Below are positions 17,808 to 27,466 of a stretch of DNA of 64,000 nt, piece after piece. The first letter of the stretch is position 1, and every line of letters starts with the position of its first letter. The position numbers were made by a program, and so were the translations under genes. The stretch covers positions 1 through 64,000 of the forward strand of contig CAIOSI010000022.1 of NCBI GenBank assembly GCA_903860975.1. The letters run 5' to 3'. The notes beneath the pieces were generated by a model. It was not told the origin of the DNA. It made no database searches and saw only the letters and a program-made list of their open reading frames with translations. The DNA comes from an uncultured Alphaproteobacteria bacterium. GTDB taxonomy: Bacteria; Pseudomonadota; Alphaproteobacteria; Caulobacterales; Caulobacteraceae.

Positions 17808-19133
17808 TCAGCGAGCGACCGGAGCCCCCCTTGCCTTGTAGACAACCCCGCCCTTCATCACGAACGCGACATGCTCCAGCACGGTCACGTCCTTCAGCGG
17901 ATCGCCGTCCACGGCGATGATGTCGGCATAGCGCCCGGCCTGGATCGTGCCGATGTCCTTTGTATCGCCGATCAGATCGGCCGCGTTCCAGGTGGCCGCC
18001 TTGATCGCCTCCATAGCCGGCATGCCGGCGTTGACCAGCAGCTTGAATTCCTGGGCGTTCTCGCCGTGGTTTGACATGCCGAAGGTATCGGTGCCGAAGG
18101 CGATCTTTACGCCCGCCGCATAGGCGTCGTGCAGGTTCTTCAGCATCGTCGGAATGGTTTCGAGCGCCTTTTGGGCCGCCGATGGGTTTAAGTCTTCCGG
18201 ATGGGTCTTGGCATGTTCCAAGATCCGCGCGCCAACAAGCTGGGTTGGGACAAGGTAGGTCCCGTGCGCCTTGAAGAGTTTGTAGCTTTCAGTGTCCGCA
18301 TAGGTGCCATGCTCAATGGAATCGACGCCCATCGCGATCGTGTGGTCGATGGCCTGCTTGCCATGGGCGTGCGCGGCGACCTTCATGCCGAGCGAGTGGG
18401 CGGTCTCAATAACGGCCTTGATCTCGTCGTCGGCCATAAGCTGCACCGCCGGGTCATCACCGATCGAGGCCACGCCGCCTGACGGCATGATCTTGATCAG
18501 GTCAGCGCCCTGGCGTTTTAACGTGCGGACCGCCTTGCGCGCCGCCTCAGGGCTGTCGACGAGGTTATCGGTCCAGTGGGGGTGGCCGAGTTCAGGGTCG
18601 AGACCATTTGCTGCGTCGCCGTGGCCTCCCGTCGGGCCAAGCGGTGTGCCAGCGACCCAAAGGCGAGGTCCTGGTATCGCGCCGGCGTTGATTGCGCGCT
18701 TTAGCGCCACGATGACCTCGGTCGTTGCGCCGACATCCCGCGCGGAGGTGAACCCAGCCATCAGGGTGTCGCGGGCGAAGACGGTGGCCTCGATTGCGCC
18801 GTCAAAGTCCGTCCGCGTCATGTTGTTGTGAATTGGGTCTCCCTTGTGGAAACCTTGGGTGATGTGGACGTGATCATCGATCAGCCCAGGAAGGACTGTG
18901 GAGGTCGACAGGTCGATGACCTCGGCGCCCTTGGGCGATGTGAACCCGGGCGTAATGCTGACGATGCGATCGTCGTGAACAAGGATCGTCACCTTGTCCT
19001 GGGGTGCCTTGGCGGCACCGTCGATTAGTCGGCCGGCGTGAACCGCCAGATCCGTGGCACCGGCTGGGGCTGGCCCAAGCACCAGAAGCGCTGCGAAACT
19101 CGCAGCCGTCATCACTTTCATGCGGAAATCCAT
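17808..19133 (-). CDS. Exported amidohydrolase (Xaa-Pro dipeptidase / imidazolonepropionase-like)
   Basis: A 441-residue metal-dependent hydrolase with a signal peptide (cleavage near PAGATDL), so probably periplasmic. The amidohydrolase pattern is complete: LPGLIDDHVHI (first metal histidines), DLIKIMPSGG (carboxylated lysine), AAHAHGKQA, DSIEHGT, and the catalytic aspartate in FGTDTFG. Related proteins hydrolyse cyclic imides, amides or proline dipeptides; the substrate here is unknown. GAGGGG lies before ATG 19133; an ATG 12 bases downstream is possible. It is co-directional with the deaminase, 48 bases from it. Confidence 0.85.
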   Translation of the reverse strand: MDFRMKVMTAASFAALLVLGPAPAGATDLAVHAGRLIDGAAKAPQDKVTILVHDDRIVSITPGFTSPKGAEVIDLSTSTVLPGLIDDHVHITQGFHKGDPIHNNMTRTDFDGAIEATVFARDTLMAGFTSARDVGATTEVIVALKRAINAGAIPGPRLWVAGTPLGPTGGHGDAANGLDPELGHPHWTDNLVDSPEAARKAVRTLKRQGADLIKIMPSGGVASIGDDPAVQLMADDEIKAVIETAHSLGMKVAAHAHGKQAIDHTIAMGVDSIEHGTYADTESYKLFKAHGTYLVPTQLVGARILEHAKTHPEDLNPSAAQKALETIPTMLKNLHDAYAAGVKIAFGTDTFGMSNHGENAQEFKLLVNAGMPAMEAIKAATWNAADLIGDTKDIGTIQAGRYADIIAVDGDPLKDVTVLEHVAFVMKGGVVYKARGAPVAR

Positions 19134-19341
19134 CTTGTACCCCTCAAATCAAGGTGCCGAGCTGACGCACCAATGGCGATCATCGGCGTCGCTTAGCCCG
19201 GGCAATTGCCATACTGGACGTGTTCATGCTTTGCTTAACTATCCCCAGGGCAGAGTCTTCAGGGGTGTCGAGCGTACACATGCGGGCAGGGCCTAGGCTT
19301 TGCGCCGGCTAATTGGCGTTTAGAAATAGTCGTTTCCTTTG

Positions 19342-19369
19342 TTGACGGAAGCGCAACGATCCCTATAAC
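19342..19369 (+). promoter_or_regulatory. Promoter of the rpsM-rpsK-rpoA-rplQ operon
   Basis: TTGACGG at 19342-19348 is followed after 13 bases by CCTATAAC (19362-19369), 7 of 8 matches to the Caulobacter housekeeping element GCTANAWC. It lies in the 342-base gap between the divergent amidohydrolase and rpsM and would give a leader of about 100 bases. It replaces read-through from secY-adk, which is blocked by the intervening antisense genes. Confidence 0.75.
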
Positions 19370-19475
19370 GAGCCGCTTCCGCGAAAGAGCGCGAAGGACG
19401 AACCGGCTTGACCTTCGGGGCGAGGGGCCGGGGCGCCGTTCGCGCTTCTCTTGCGTGACCAGGAGAGATCTGAAC

Positions 19476-19844
19476 GTGGCCCGTATCGCTGGCGTCAATA
19501 TACCGACTAACAAGCGCGTCGTTATCGCGCTGCAGTACATCCATGGCATTGGCCCGGCGAAGGCGCGGGACATTGTCCAGAAAGTGGGCATCGAGGATGC
19601 TCGCAGGGTCAATCAGTTGTCCGACCAGGAAGTGCTGCAAATCCGCGAAACGATCGACCGTGACTTCACCGTTGAGGGTGACCTTCGTCGCGAAACAGCC
19701 GTCAATATCAAGCGCCTGATGGACCTGGCCTGCTACCGTGGCCTGCGTCACCGCAAGGGCCTGCCGGTTCGCGGTCAGCGCACTCACACCAATGCTCGTA
19801 CCCGCAAGGGTCCTGCCAAGCCGATCGCCGGCAAGAAGAAGTAA
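19476..19844 (+). CDS. rpsM: 30S ribosomal protein S13
   Basis: A 122-residue S13 of the 30S head, contacting tRNA and S19. I start it at GTG 19476 ([15 protein letters not shown]), the family start, with AGGAGAGATCTGAAC before it; the frame extends seven codons further upstream but covers the ribosome site. [10 protein letters not shown] and the tail [18 protein letters not shown] are typical. Confidence 0.96.
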   Translation: MARIAGVNIPTNKRVVIALQYIHGIGPAKARDIVQKVGIEDARRVNQLSDQEVLQIRETIDRDFTVEGDLRRETAVNIKRLMDLACYRGLRHRKGLPVRGQRTHTNARTRKGPAKPIAGKKK

Positions 19845-19859
19845 GAGAGCTTATCTCCG

Positions 19860-20249
19860 ATGGCCAAGGAACCGGGTCGCGTCAAACGACGTGAACGTAA
19901 GAACATCACATCGGGCGTGGCGCATGTGAACGCCTCGTTCAACAACACCATGATCACCATCACCGATGCTCAGGGAAACACCATCTCCTGGTCCAGCGCC
20001 GGCATGATGGGCTTCAAGGGTTCGCGCAAGTCGACGCCCTATGCGGCTCAGATGGCGGCAGAGGATGCGGGCCGTAAGGCCGCTGAACACGGCGTCAAGA
20101 CGCTGGAAGTCAATGTCTCGGGTCCGGGTTCGGGCCGCGAGTCGGCACTTCGCGCCTTGCAGACGGTCGGTATGACGATCACCACCATCCGCGACGTGAC
20201 CCCCATTCCGCACAACGGCTGCCGGCCGCCAAAGCGCCGTCGCGTCTAA
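19860..20249 (+). CDS. rpsK: 30S ribosomal protein S11
   Basis: A 129-residue S11 of the 30S platform. [40 protein letters not shown] (about 42-61) and the C-terminus [16 protein letters not shown] are diagnostic. Lies 15 bases after rpsM and 76 bases before rpoA. Confidence 0.97.
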   Translation: MAKEPGRVKRRERKNITSGVAHVNASFNNTMITITDAQGNTISWSSAGMMGFKGSRKSTPYAAQMAAEDAGRKAAEHGVKTLEVNVSGPGSGRESALRALQTVGMTITTIRDVTPIPHNGCRPPKRRRV

Positions 20250-20325
20250 GTAACCGAGTACCTAATTCCCCGCACTGGACCGCGTTTGCGGCCGGTGATC
20301 CTGCGTTTTCGAGGGACATCCATCC

Positions 20326-21342
20326 GTGATCGAACGAAACTGGAACGAGCTTATCCGTCCCGAGAAGCCGCAAATCGAGACCGGCGCTGACGCCAACCGC
20401 AAGGCGCGGTTAGTGGCTGAGCCCCTCGAGCGCGGATTCGGCGTGACGTTGGGCAATAGCCTGCGCCGCGTGCTTCTCTCCTCTCTTCAAGGCGCCGCTG
20501 TGACAGCGGTTCAAATTGACGGCGTTGTGCACGAATTCTCCTCGCTTGAGGGTGTTCGCGAGGACGTTGTCGACATCGTGCTGAACATCAAGCAACTGGC
20601 CGTGCGCATGCACGCTGAGGGTCCGAAGCGCATGACGCTCCGCGCCACCGGCCCAGGCGTTGTGACCGCCAGCCAGATTGAGGCACCTTCGGATATAGAA
20701 ATCCTCAACGGCGACCACGTGCTCTGCACGCTGGACGATGGCGCTCAGGTTCGGATGGAATTCACGGTTCAGACGGGCAAGGGTTATGTCCCGGCCGAGA
20801 TGAACCGTCCGGAAGATGCGCCGATCGGCCTCATCGCGGTCGATGCGCTCTATTCCCCGGTCAAGCGCGTCGCCTATCGTGTTGAACCGACGCGTCAAGG
20901 CCAGAGCCTCGACTACGACAAGCTGATTATGGAAGTGGAAACCAACGGCGCAGTCACGCCCGTTGATGCCGTGGCTTACGCTGCGCGCATCCTCCAGGAC
21001 CAGCTGCAGATCTTCATCACCTTCGAAGAGCCGAAGAAGAAGGTCGAAGGCGAGGCAAAGCCAGAGCTGCCGTTCAATCCGGCACTGCTCAAGAAGGTCG
21101 ACGAGCTGGAGCTTTCGGTTCGTTCAGCCAACTGCCTGAAGAACGACAATATCGTCTACATCGGCGATCTGATCCAAAAGACCGAAGCCGAGATGCTTCG
21201 TACGCCAAACTTTGGTCGCAAGTCCTTGAACGAAATCAAGGAAGTCTTGGCTGGCATGGTGCTGCATCTCGGAATGGACGTGCCCAACTGGCCGCCCGAA
21301 AACATCGAAGAGCTGGCTAAGAAGTTCGAAGACCAGATGTAA
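20326..21342 (+). CDS. rpoA: DNA-directed RNA polymerase subunit alpha
   Basis: A 338-residue alpha subunit, which nucleates RNA polymerase assembly and contacts activators. The N-terminal dimerisation domain (about 1-235) includes [20 protein letters not shown]; the C-terminal domain (about 255-330) has the [12 protein letters not shown] helix-hairpin-helix that binds UP elements. The start is GTG (GTG ATC GAA CGA), preceded by GAGGGACATCCATCC. Canonical place between rpsK and rplQ. Confidence 0.97.
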   Translation: MIERNWNELIRPEKPQIETGADANRKARLVAEPLERGFGVTLGNSLRRVLLSSLQGAAVTAVQIDGVVHEFSSLEGVREDVVDIVLNIKQLAVRMHAEGPKRMTLRATGPGVVTASQIEAPSDIEILNGDHVLCTLDDGAQVRMEFTVQTGKGYVPAEMNRPEDAPIGLIAVDALYSPVKRVAYRVEPTRQGQSLDYDKLIMEVETNGAVTPVDAVAYAARILQDQLQIFITFEEPKKKVEGEAKPELPFNPALLKKVDELELSVRSANCLKNDNIVYIGDLIQKTEAEMLRTPNFGRKSLNEIKEVLAGMVLHLGMDVPNWPPENIEELAKKFEDQM

Positions 21343-21391
21343 TTTCTTTTCGGCGCGTCGCGAGACGCCCCGAACCCAAGGAGAGTTCCAC

Positions 21392-21802
21392 ATGCGCCAC
21401 GGTTCTGCGCACCGCAAACTGGGTCGGACTTCGTCCCACCGTACGGCGATGTTCGCCAATATGGCGGCGAGCCTGATCAAGCACGAGCAGATCGTGACCA
21501 CACTTCCGAAGGCCAAGGAGCTGCGGCCCTTCGTCGAGAAGCTGGTTACGCTTGGCAAGCGCGGCGATCTGCATGCGCGCCGCCAGGCGATTAGCTCGGT
21601 GCGCGATGTTGAGCAGGTCGGCAAGCTTTTTGCCGTTCTGGGGCCGCGTTACGCCGAGCGTAACGGAGGCTATATCCGCGTTCTCAAGGCGGGTTTTCGT
21701 CACGGCGACAATGCGGCCATGGCGGTGATTGAGTTTGTCGATCGCGATCCGGCTGAAAAAGGCAAGGATAGCGGGCCGGTGGCAGAGGCTTACGCCGACT
21801 GA
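21392..21802 (+). CDS. rplQ: 50S ribosomal protein L17
   Basis: A 136-residue L17. [20 protein letters not shown] opens the protein, then [20 protein letters not shown] and the [13 protein letters not shown] segment. AAGGAGAGTTCCAC precedes the ATG. It closes the alpha operon and is followed by a strong terminator. Confidence 0.97.
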   Translation: MRHGSAHRKLGRTSSHRTAMFANMAASLIKHEQIVTTLPKAKELRPFVEKLVTLGKRGDLHARRQAISSVRDVEQVGKLFAVLGPRYAERNGGYIRVLKAGFRHGDNAAMAVIEFVDRDPAEKGKDSGPVAEAYAD

Positions 21803-21823
21803 TTTCGCCGAGACGCTGAATTT

Positions 21824-21855
21824 AAAAACCCCGGAGTGATCCTCCGGGGTTTTTC
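21824..21855 (+). terminator. Rho-independent terminator of the alpha operon
   Basis: AAAAACCCCGGAG and CTCCGGGGTTTTT form a 13-bp stem with a short loop, ending in a T-run. It lies 22 bases after rplQ. The A-run on the other side would let it work weakly in both directions. Confidence 0.92.
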
Positions 21856-21903
21856 TTTGCGAGTTGAAATGAAGGCGACGCAGCGTCCCATTAGGGTCTG
21901 CGA

Positions 21904-23133
21904 ATGATCCTTCTTCTTCGAACCCTAGCCGCGGTTGTCGCGTTGTTTGGCGCATTTGTCGCCGTACCGGCCCTGGCAGGAGGTCCAAAGCCTGCGCCCC
22001 TGACCATCTTGGTCTCTATCGACGGCTTTAGAGCCGACTACTTGCAGCGAGGCCTGACGCCACATATCGCAGCACTGGCTGAAGACGGTGTGCGCGCCCA
22101 AGCCATGCATCCGTCCTATCCAAGCCTGACGTTCCCAAACCACTACACCCTCGTAACGGGCCTGCGGCCAGATCGCAGCGGGATCGTCGACAACAATATG
22201 GAGGATCCGCGAAAGCCGGGCGTGGCGTTCTCCATGGGCAAGGCCGACGTCTCCCATGATCCTTTCTGGTGGGATGAGGCTGAGCCGTTGTGGGTGACGG
22301 CCGAGCGGGCTGGCATTCACACGGCCACGATGTTCTGGCCAGGGTCTGATTTGGCGATTGGCGGGGTCCAGCCACGTGACTGGAAAATGTACGACAAGTC
22401 GTTCCTGGCCGATCAGCGGGTTGATCAAGTTCTGGCCTGGCTCGACAAGCCTGCTGCTGAACGGCCAAAGTTCCTGACCCTGTATCTGGATGAAGTCGAC
22501 ACCTGGGGCCACAGCGCCGGTCCTGATTCTCAAGAGGTGAATGCAGCACTTGGGCGCACAGATGCCACAATTGGGCGCTTGGTCGACGGCCTGAAAGCAA
22601 AGGGTCTTTTCGCAGAGGCTGATTTGGTGATCGTCGCTGACCACGGCATGGCGTCCACCTCACCGGAGCGAGTGACCTATCTGGACGACCTTCTACCGGC
22701 CTCAGATCTCCATGCCGTGAGCCTCGGCTCCGAAGCGACAATCCGGCCGATGCCGGGCCACGAGGACGCGGTCGCCAAGGCGCTCTTAAGTCGGCATCCG
22801 CACATGACTTGCTGGCGCAAAGCCGACATCCCAGCTCGCTTCCACTATGGCAAAAACCCGCGTGTGCCGCCTTTCGTCTGTCTAGGTGAAACCGGCTGGG
22901 TGATCTCGGCCACCAAGGGCCACGCGGTGAACAAAGGGTCTCATGGGTTCGATCCCTTTGATCCCCAGATGGCGGCTTTATTCGTGGCGCATGGGCCAGC
23001 GTTCCGAAAGGGCGTCGTGCTACCGGCGTTCGACAATGTTGATGTCTATCCGCTGCTGACGGCTCTTATCGGTGTGAAACCCCAGCCAAATGATGGCGAA
23101 CTCGCGCACTTACGCCCCGCGCTGCTACCCTGA
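21904..23133 (+). CDS. Exported nucleotide pyrophosphatase/phosphodiesterase (alkaline phosphatase superfamily)
   Basis: A 409-residue secreted enzyme of the ENPP-type branch, hydrolysing nucleotide phosphodiester or pyrophosphate bonds in the periplasm. A signal peptide ends near VPALAGG. Metal-binding and catalytic signatures are SIDGFRADYL (about 39-48), the nucleophile threonine in PSLTFPNHYTLVTGL, YLDEVDTWGHSAGP and VIVADHGMAS. These follow the two-zinc pattern of the family. It starts 48 bases after the alpha operon terminator and stands alone. Confidence 0.87.
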   Translation: MILLLRTLAAVVALFGAFVAVPALAGGPKPAPLTILVSIDGFRADYLQRGLTPHIAALAEDGVRAQAMHPSYPSLTFPNHYTLVTGLRPDRSGIVDNNMEDPRKPGVAFSMGKADVSHDPFWWDEAEPLWVTAERAGIHTATMFWPGSDLAIGGVQPRDWKMYDKSFLADQRVDQVLAWLDKPAAERPKFLTLYLDEVDTWGHSAGPDSQEVNAALGRTDATIGRLVDGLKAKGLFAEADLVIVADHGMASTSPERVTYLDDLLPASDLHAVSLGSEATIRPMPGHEDAVAKALLSRHPHMTCWRKADIPARFHYGKNPRVPPFVCLGETGWVISATKGHAVNKGSHGFDPFDPQMAALFVAHGPAFRKGVVLPAFDNVDVYPLLTALIGVKPQPNDGELAHLRPALLP

Positions 23134-23137
23134 GGTC

Positions 23138-23587
23138 ATGGATCCAGAAATCCAGATCGAAGGCTTCATCGCCAAATTCACCGACGAGGTGGCAGACCAG
23201 CTGCGCCGAGCCCGCATCCACATGCGCCAGCGCCTGCCAGGCGCTCTGGAGCTCGTCTACGACAACTACAACGCGCTTGCGATTGGCTACGGCCCCACGG
23301 AACGGTCAAAGGATATCGTCTTTTCGATCGCCGGTTATCCTCGATGGGTCAGCCTTTTCCTCGTTGGGGGGCCATGGCTAAGCGACCCCAAGGGCCTGCT
23401 GAAGGGCGAAGGGGGCAGGGTGCGCCATATCGTCCTCAAGAGCCCGGCAACGTTGAATGATCCCGCTGTCGAAGACCTGATGATCCAAGCTGCGGCCCGG
23501 GCATCGTTTCCACTTAACCCGGCCCAATCCTTCCGCACTGTGATCAAATCGATCTCTGCAAAGCAGCGGTCGCGGAGACCTGCGTGA
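23138..23587 (+). CDS. DUF1801/YdhG-like protein
   Basis: A 149-residue cytoplasmic protein starting MDPEIQIEGFIAKF. The segments LRRARIHMRQRLPGALELVYDN and DIVFSIAGYPRWVSLFL, ending with IRHIVL-type strand VRHIVLKS, match the DUF1801 fold, which has no assigned reaction. It starts 4 bases after the phosphodiesterase stop, so it is probably in one transcript with it, though a functional link is not evident. Confidence 0.65.
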   Translation: MDPEIQIEGFIAKFTDEVADQLRRARIHMRQRLPGALELVYDNYNALAIGYGPTERSKDIVFSIAGYPRWVSLFLVGGPWLSDPKGLLKGEGGRVRHIVLKSPATLNDPAVEDLMIQAAARASFPLNPAQSFRTVIKSISAKQRSRRPA

Positions 23588-23642
23588 CAAAATAATTGCG
23601 CGTTTCGTTAATTCTTGGGGGAAAGCAGAAGGATTGACGTCA

Positions 23643-24122
23643 ATGGCCGAACGTCCCGCGATCGTCTCGACCCTGTTCTATCGGCAACCCATCGCAGCCA
23701 TGAAGTGGCTTGAGGCGGCCTTTGGATTTGAGACCACCAACTTGCTGACCGATGCGCAGGGCCGGGTGGCGCACGCCGAGATGAGCTTCCAAGGCTGCCC
23801 CATCAACATCGGCGGAGAATTCGGCGGACCTTTGTTGGGGGGAGCGCAGATGAAAAGTCCGGAAAATCTGGGCGGCAATGGGAGCCAATTCCTCAGAGTT
23901 TCGCTGGCCACGGGCCTAGATGCGCACTGCGCGCGCGCCAGAGCTGCCGGCGCACGAATTACGGACGAGCCGCAGACGCAGTTCTACGGTGCCCGGACCT
24001 ATCGCGCCCTCGACCTGGAAGGCCACGTCTGGAATTTCAGCCAAACGATGGAGGATGTCTCGGGCAAGCAGATGGAGCGCGCCAGCGGCTTGAAGATCGC
24101 AACGTCACTTGCCGAGTTCTAA
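23643..24122 (+). CDS. VOC (glyoxalase/bleomycin resistance) family protein
   Basis: A 159-residue protein of the vicinal oxygen chelate fold, PhnB-like branch. The N-terminal module reads ERPAIVSTLFYRQPIAAMKW-LEAAFGFE, and the C-terminal module ends with YRALDLEGHVWNFSQ, the conserved D-GH-W pattern with a metal-ligand histidine. The substrate is unknown. ATG 23643 is chosen; a TTG nine bases earlier is unlikely. Confidence 0.8.
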   Translation: MAERPAIVSTLFYRQPIAAMKWLEAAFGFETTNLLTDAQGRVAHAEMSFQGCPINIGGEFGGPLLGGAQMKSPENLGGNGSQFLRVSLATGLDAHCARARAAGARITDEPQTQFYGARTYRALDLEGHVWNFSQTMEDVSGKQMERASGLKIATSLAEF

Positions 24123-24639
24123 GATAGAAAGGCGAGCTCGGTGGGTGACCTGACCAAGATGCGCCTGGCTAAAACGGTCTTCGAGTTCGGCCAGACCTCT
24201 GTCTGGATGAGCGCCATGCCAGCTCGTTTCGTCCTGGTGGCGGTTGAGCCTCCCACCCGATCTTTATGTGGAGGCGGGGGCGAAGGTCGTTCTCGAAGCG
24301 ACGGCGTGAAGCTCAGGTTCAGGATTGAGCATCGCGGCTTTTGCCTCGATCTTGCGAGGCAAGGCCCGCCAAGACTTTCTGGACGATATCTTGATCGCGA
24401 GGGTGGCCGGGTTTTAGCGCACTCCGAGCGCAGCTGTCGGGGAGGCTCTTATAAAACCCCATTGCTCGAGCTGCTGTTTTGTTGGATCGCCCACGCAGGG
24501 AATTTAAGAATGAGTGATCAAACGTCGCGGGTAGGCTGGCCAAAGTGCTGCGCCGCACTTGATCTTCGCCATTAAAGCGCCTGAAAATCCAGGCGAACTA
24601 GCCTTGCGACCTGATCTTTGAGACTTTCTGGGAGAATCC
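24123..24639 (+). other. 517-base stretch without a confident gene
   Basis: A GTG-initiated frame at 24141-24575 (144 codons) is open, but its protein has an odd composition (clusters of Gly, Arg, Cys), no recognisable motif, and no good ribosome site. Other frames are broken. The DNA may be the decayed remains of a gene. Nothing resembling a known RNA or mobile element was seen; the last part probably holds the promoter of the protease gene. Confidence 0.4.
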
Positions 24640-26040
24640 ATGCGCGCCCATCGCGTCGTGATCGCGACCCTCTGCCTCTTCGCGGCCGGCGCGACTGCCT
24701 GCTCCAGCCTGGCCGAGCCCGCATCCGCGGAGGCCTCGCGCATCGTGCCGGTCAGCGGGGTGGGTATGAAGCAATCGTTTGCGCCCATCGTGAAACGCGC
24801 GGCGCCGGCGGTTGTGAACATCTCCTCGAAACGGACCGTCCGTCAGCAAGACGTCTTCTTTGAGCGGTTTGGCTTAGGGGTGCCGCGCGATCGTGTGGTG
24901 GGCTCCCTTGGGTCGGGTGTGATCGTCCGGTCGGACGGCGTCATCGTCACCAACAACCATGTGATCGAGGGCGGTCAGGAGATCACCGTCGCACTTTTCG
25001 ACCGCAGGGAGTTTCCGGCGCACGTAATTCTGGCTGACGAGCGCACCGACTTGGCGATCCTGAAGATCGATCTTCCGGCGGGCGAAAAGCTGCCGGTGAT
25101 GCCGATTGCCGAACATCCTGACGTCCAGGTTGGTGATCTGGTCCTGGCGATTGGAGACCCCTTCGGCGTCGGTCAGACCGTGACCAATGGAATCATTTCC
25201 GCGCTCAACCGAACGGCAGACCCGAACGGCGGGGCTTATATTCAGACCGATGCCGCGATCAATCCTGGCAACTCCGGCGGCGCGCTCGTCAGCATGGACG
25301 GCGACCTCCTGGGGGTGAACAGCTTCATCTATTCACAATCAGGTCAGTCCTCCGGAATCGGTTTCGCAATTCCGGCTGTCGTGGTGCGACGGGTTGTCGA
25401 AACAGCCATGGGTGGCGGCCACGCCGTCGTGCGGCCGTGGCTCGGAGCGCGCGCGCAGAGCGTTACGCCAGACCTTGCCAGAGCCATGGGGCTTGCCACG
25501 CCCTCCGGCGCTCTGATCGCCGACATCTGGCCCAATGGCGCCGCTGCGCGCGCAGGCCTGAAGCAAGGTGATCTCGTGACCAGCGTTGACGGTGCTCCGG
25601 TCGTCGATGCGGCGGCTCTGAACTATGCCTTCGCGACCCGCCGCCCTGGCGAAACCCTGAAGATTGGCGTGCGCCGGGCTGGCGCCGACCAGGCGATTAG
25701 CGTCCACGCAGAGGCTGCGCCCGCCACGCCGGCGCGCGATGAGCAGGTGATCGGCGGGCGAAATCCATTGGAAGGCGCGACGGTCGTCAACCTATCTCCG
25801 GCGGTGGCTGAAGAGGTTGGTCTCGACCCCTTTAGCCGTAAGGGCGTGCTCGTCTTTAAGACCGCGGAAGGCAAAGCCCATCAGATCGGCATGCAACCTG
25901 GCGATATCATCCGCGCCGTCAACGGTCGCGACATCAAGGACGTCCATGACCTGACCAACGCGGTTGTCACGCCAGTCAGGCTTTGGCAGCTGACGATAGA
26001 GCGCAACGGCCGCCAGATCACAGCGACCTTCCCGGCCTAG
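24640..26040 (+). CDS. DegP/HtrA-type periplasmic serine protease
   Basis: A 466-residue Do-like protease that degrades or chaperones misfolded envelope proteins. The N-terminus is a signal sequence with a cysteine at 21 (ATACSS), possibly a lipoprotein site though the lipobox is weak. The trypsin-like triad is complete: His107 (TNNHVIEG), Asp137 (DERTDLAIL) and Ser212 (NPGNSGGAL). Two PDZ domains follow (about 260-350 and 375-460). RarA follows downstream with its own spacing. It could equally be named degP, degQ or mucD; sequence alone does not decide. Confidence 0.9.
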   Translation: MRAHRVVIATLCLFAAGATACSSLAEPASAEASRIVPVSGVGMKQSFAPIVKRAAPAVVNISSKRTVRQQDVFFERFGLGVPRDRVVGSLGSGVIVRSDGVIVTNNHVIEGGQEITVALFDRREFPAHVILADERTDLAILKIDLPAGEKLPVMPIAEHPDVQVGDLVLAIGDPFGVGQTVTNGIISALNRTADPNGGAYIQTDAAINPGNSGGALVSMDGDLLGVNSFIYSQSGQSSGIGFAIPAVVVRRVVETAMGGGHAVVRPWLGARAQSVTPDLARAMGLATPSGALIADIWPNGAAARAGLKQGDLVTSVDGAPVVDAAALNYAFATRRPGETLKIGVRRAGADQAISVHAEAAPATPARDEQVIGGRNPLEGATVVNLSPAVAEEVGLDPFSRKGVLVFKTAEGKAHQIGMQPGDIIRAVNGRDIKDVHDLTNAVVTPVRLWQLTIERNGRQITATFPA

Positions 26041-26092
26041 GCGTTTCACAAAGCGGCTCACCGTCCAGGTCGGGGTTTGATAGACAAGGTTC

Positions 26093-27397
26093 ATGGCCGA
26101 TCTCTTCGAAGCTGCGGGCCTGGTCCCTCAGGCGCCCTCACCCCTTGCCGATCGTCTGCGGCCCCAGCGTCTGGACGAGGTCGTGGGCCAAGCTCACTTG
26201 TTGGGCCCTGAGGCGCCGATCGGGCGAATGGCTGCGGCCAAACGCCTTGCATCTATGATCCTTTGGGGTCCGCCCGGTACGGGCAAGACCACCATAGCTC
26301 GCCTACTGGCCAAGGCGGCTGGCTATGAGTTCCAGCAACTTTCGGCGGTCTTCTCTGGCGTCTCTGACCTGAAGAAGGCTTTTGAACAGGCGAGGGTGCG
26401 CCGGCTCGCCGGGCAGTCGACATTGCTGTTTGTTGACGAAATCCATCGCTTCAATCGCGCCCAGCAAGACGGCTTTCTGCCCTTCGTTGAAGAAGGGATC
26501 GTAACCTTGGTCGGCGCGACCACAGAGAACCCATCCTTCGAGCTGAACGGCGCGCTTTTGTCCCGCGCCCAGGTCTTCGTGCTCAAACGGCTCGACGAAG
26601 ACGCCCTCGAAGCCTTGCTGAACAAGGCCGAGACCTTCGAGGGGCGGCCCCTTCCGCTGGAACCTGAGGCGCGGCAGGCGCTGACGGCGCTCGCCGATGG
26701 CGATGGGCGCTATCTGCTGACGCTGGCCGAGACCCTATTCAACATCGGATCAGCCCGGCTGCTCTCCACCAAGGACCTGGGCCAGGTTCTGCAAAAACGC
26801 AGTCTGGCCTACGACAAGGATCGTGAGGAGCACTACAATCTTATCTCTGCCCTGCATAAGTCGATACGTGGCTCAGATCCGGATGCGGCGCTCTATTGGC
26901 TAGCGCGTATGCTTTCGGGCGGAGAGGATCCCCTGTTCGTGGCGCGCCGACTGATCCGGGCGGCGACGGAGGATATTGGCGAGGCCGATCCGATGTCCCT
27001 GGTGCTCGCAAACGCCGCCAAGGACACCTATGATTTCCTGGGTTCGCCGGAGGGCGAAATCGCCCTGGCGCAGCTGACCATCCATTTGGCGACCGCGCCG
27101 AAATCCAACGCAGTCTACCGTGCCTACGGTGCGGCCATGAAAGCGGCCCGTGAGACGGGCTCGCTGATGCCGCCGGCCCACATCCGTAATGCGCCGACCA
27201 AGCTGATGAAGGACCTCGGCTACGGTAAGGGCTACGCCTATGACCACGATCAGCCCGACGGCTTCTCCGGGCAGGACTATTTTCCTGATGAGATGGAACG
27301 CCAGTCCTTCTACACGCCCAAGGGGGATGGCTCCGAGGCGCGGATTAAGGAGCGTCTCGAACGCTGGGCGGCCTTGCGCAAGGCACGGGGCGAATGA
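26093..27397 (+). CDS. rarA: Replication-associated recombination protein A (RarA/MgsA)
   Basis: A 434-residue AAA+ ATPase that acts at stalled replication forks. Walker A is GPPGTGKTT (about 59-67) and Walker B is LLFVDEIHRFN; the sensor 1 region reads LVGATTENPSF, typical for RarA and clamp-loader relatives. The C-terminal MgsA domain includes HKSIRGSDPDAALYWLARM and LPPAH-like LMPPAHIRNAPT. Family length and motifs fit fully. Confidence 0.94.
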   Translation: MADLFEAAGLVPQAPSPLADRLRPQRLDEVVGQAHLLGPEAPIGRMAAAKRLASMILWGPPGTGKTTIARLLAKAAGYEFQQLSAVFSGVSDLKKAFEQARVRRLAGQSTLLFVDEIHRFNRAQQDGFLPFVEEGIVTLVGATTENPSFELNGALLSRAQVFVLKRLDEDALEALLNKAETFEGRPLPLEPEARQALTALADGDGRYLLTLAETLFNIGSARLLSTKDLGQVLQKRSLAYDKDREEHYNLISALHKSIRGSDPDAALYWLARMLSGGEDPLFVARRLIRAATEDIGEADPMSLVLANAAKDTYDFLGSPEGEIALAQLTIHLATAPKSNAVYRAYGAAMKAARETGSLMPPAHIRNAPTKLMKDLGYGKGYAYDHDQPDGFSGQDYFPDEMERQSFYTPKGDGSEARIKERLERWAALRKARGE

Positions 27398-27466
27398 TCG
27401 ACAACGTTGCTATGCCGCAGCTGGTCACGTAGGCTCCATGCCATAACCAGTTGGGAGGACGCCAAG

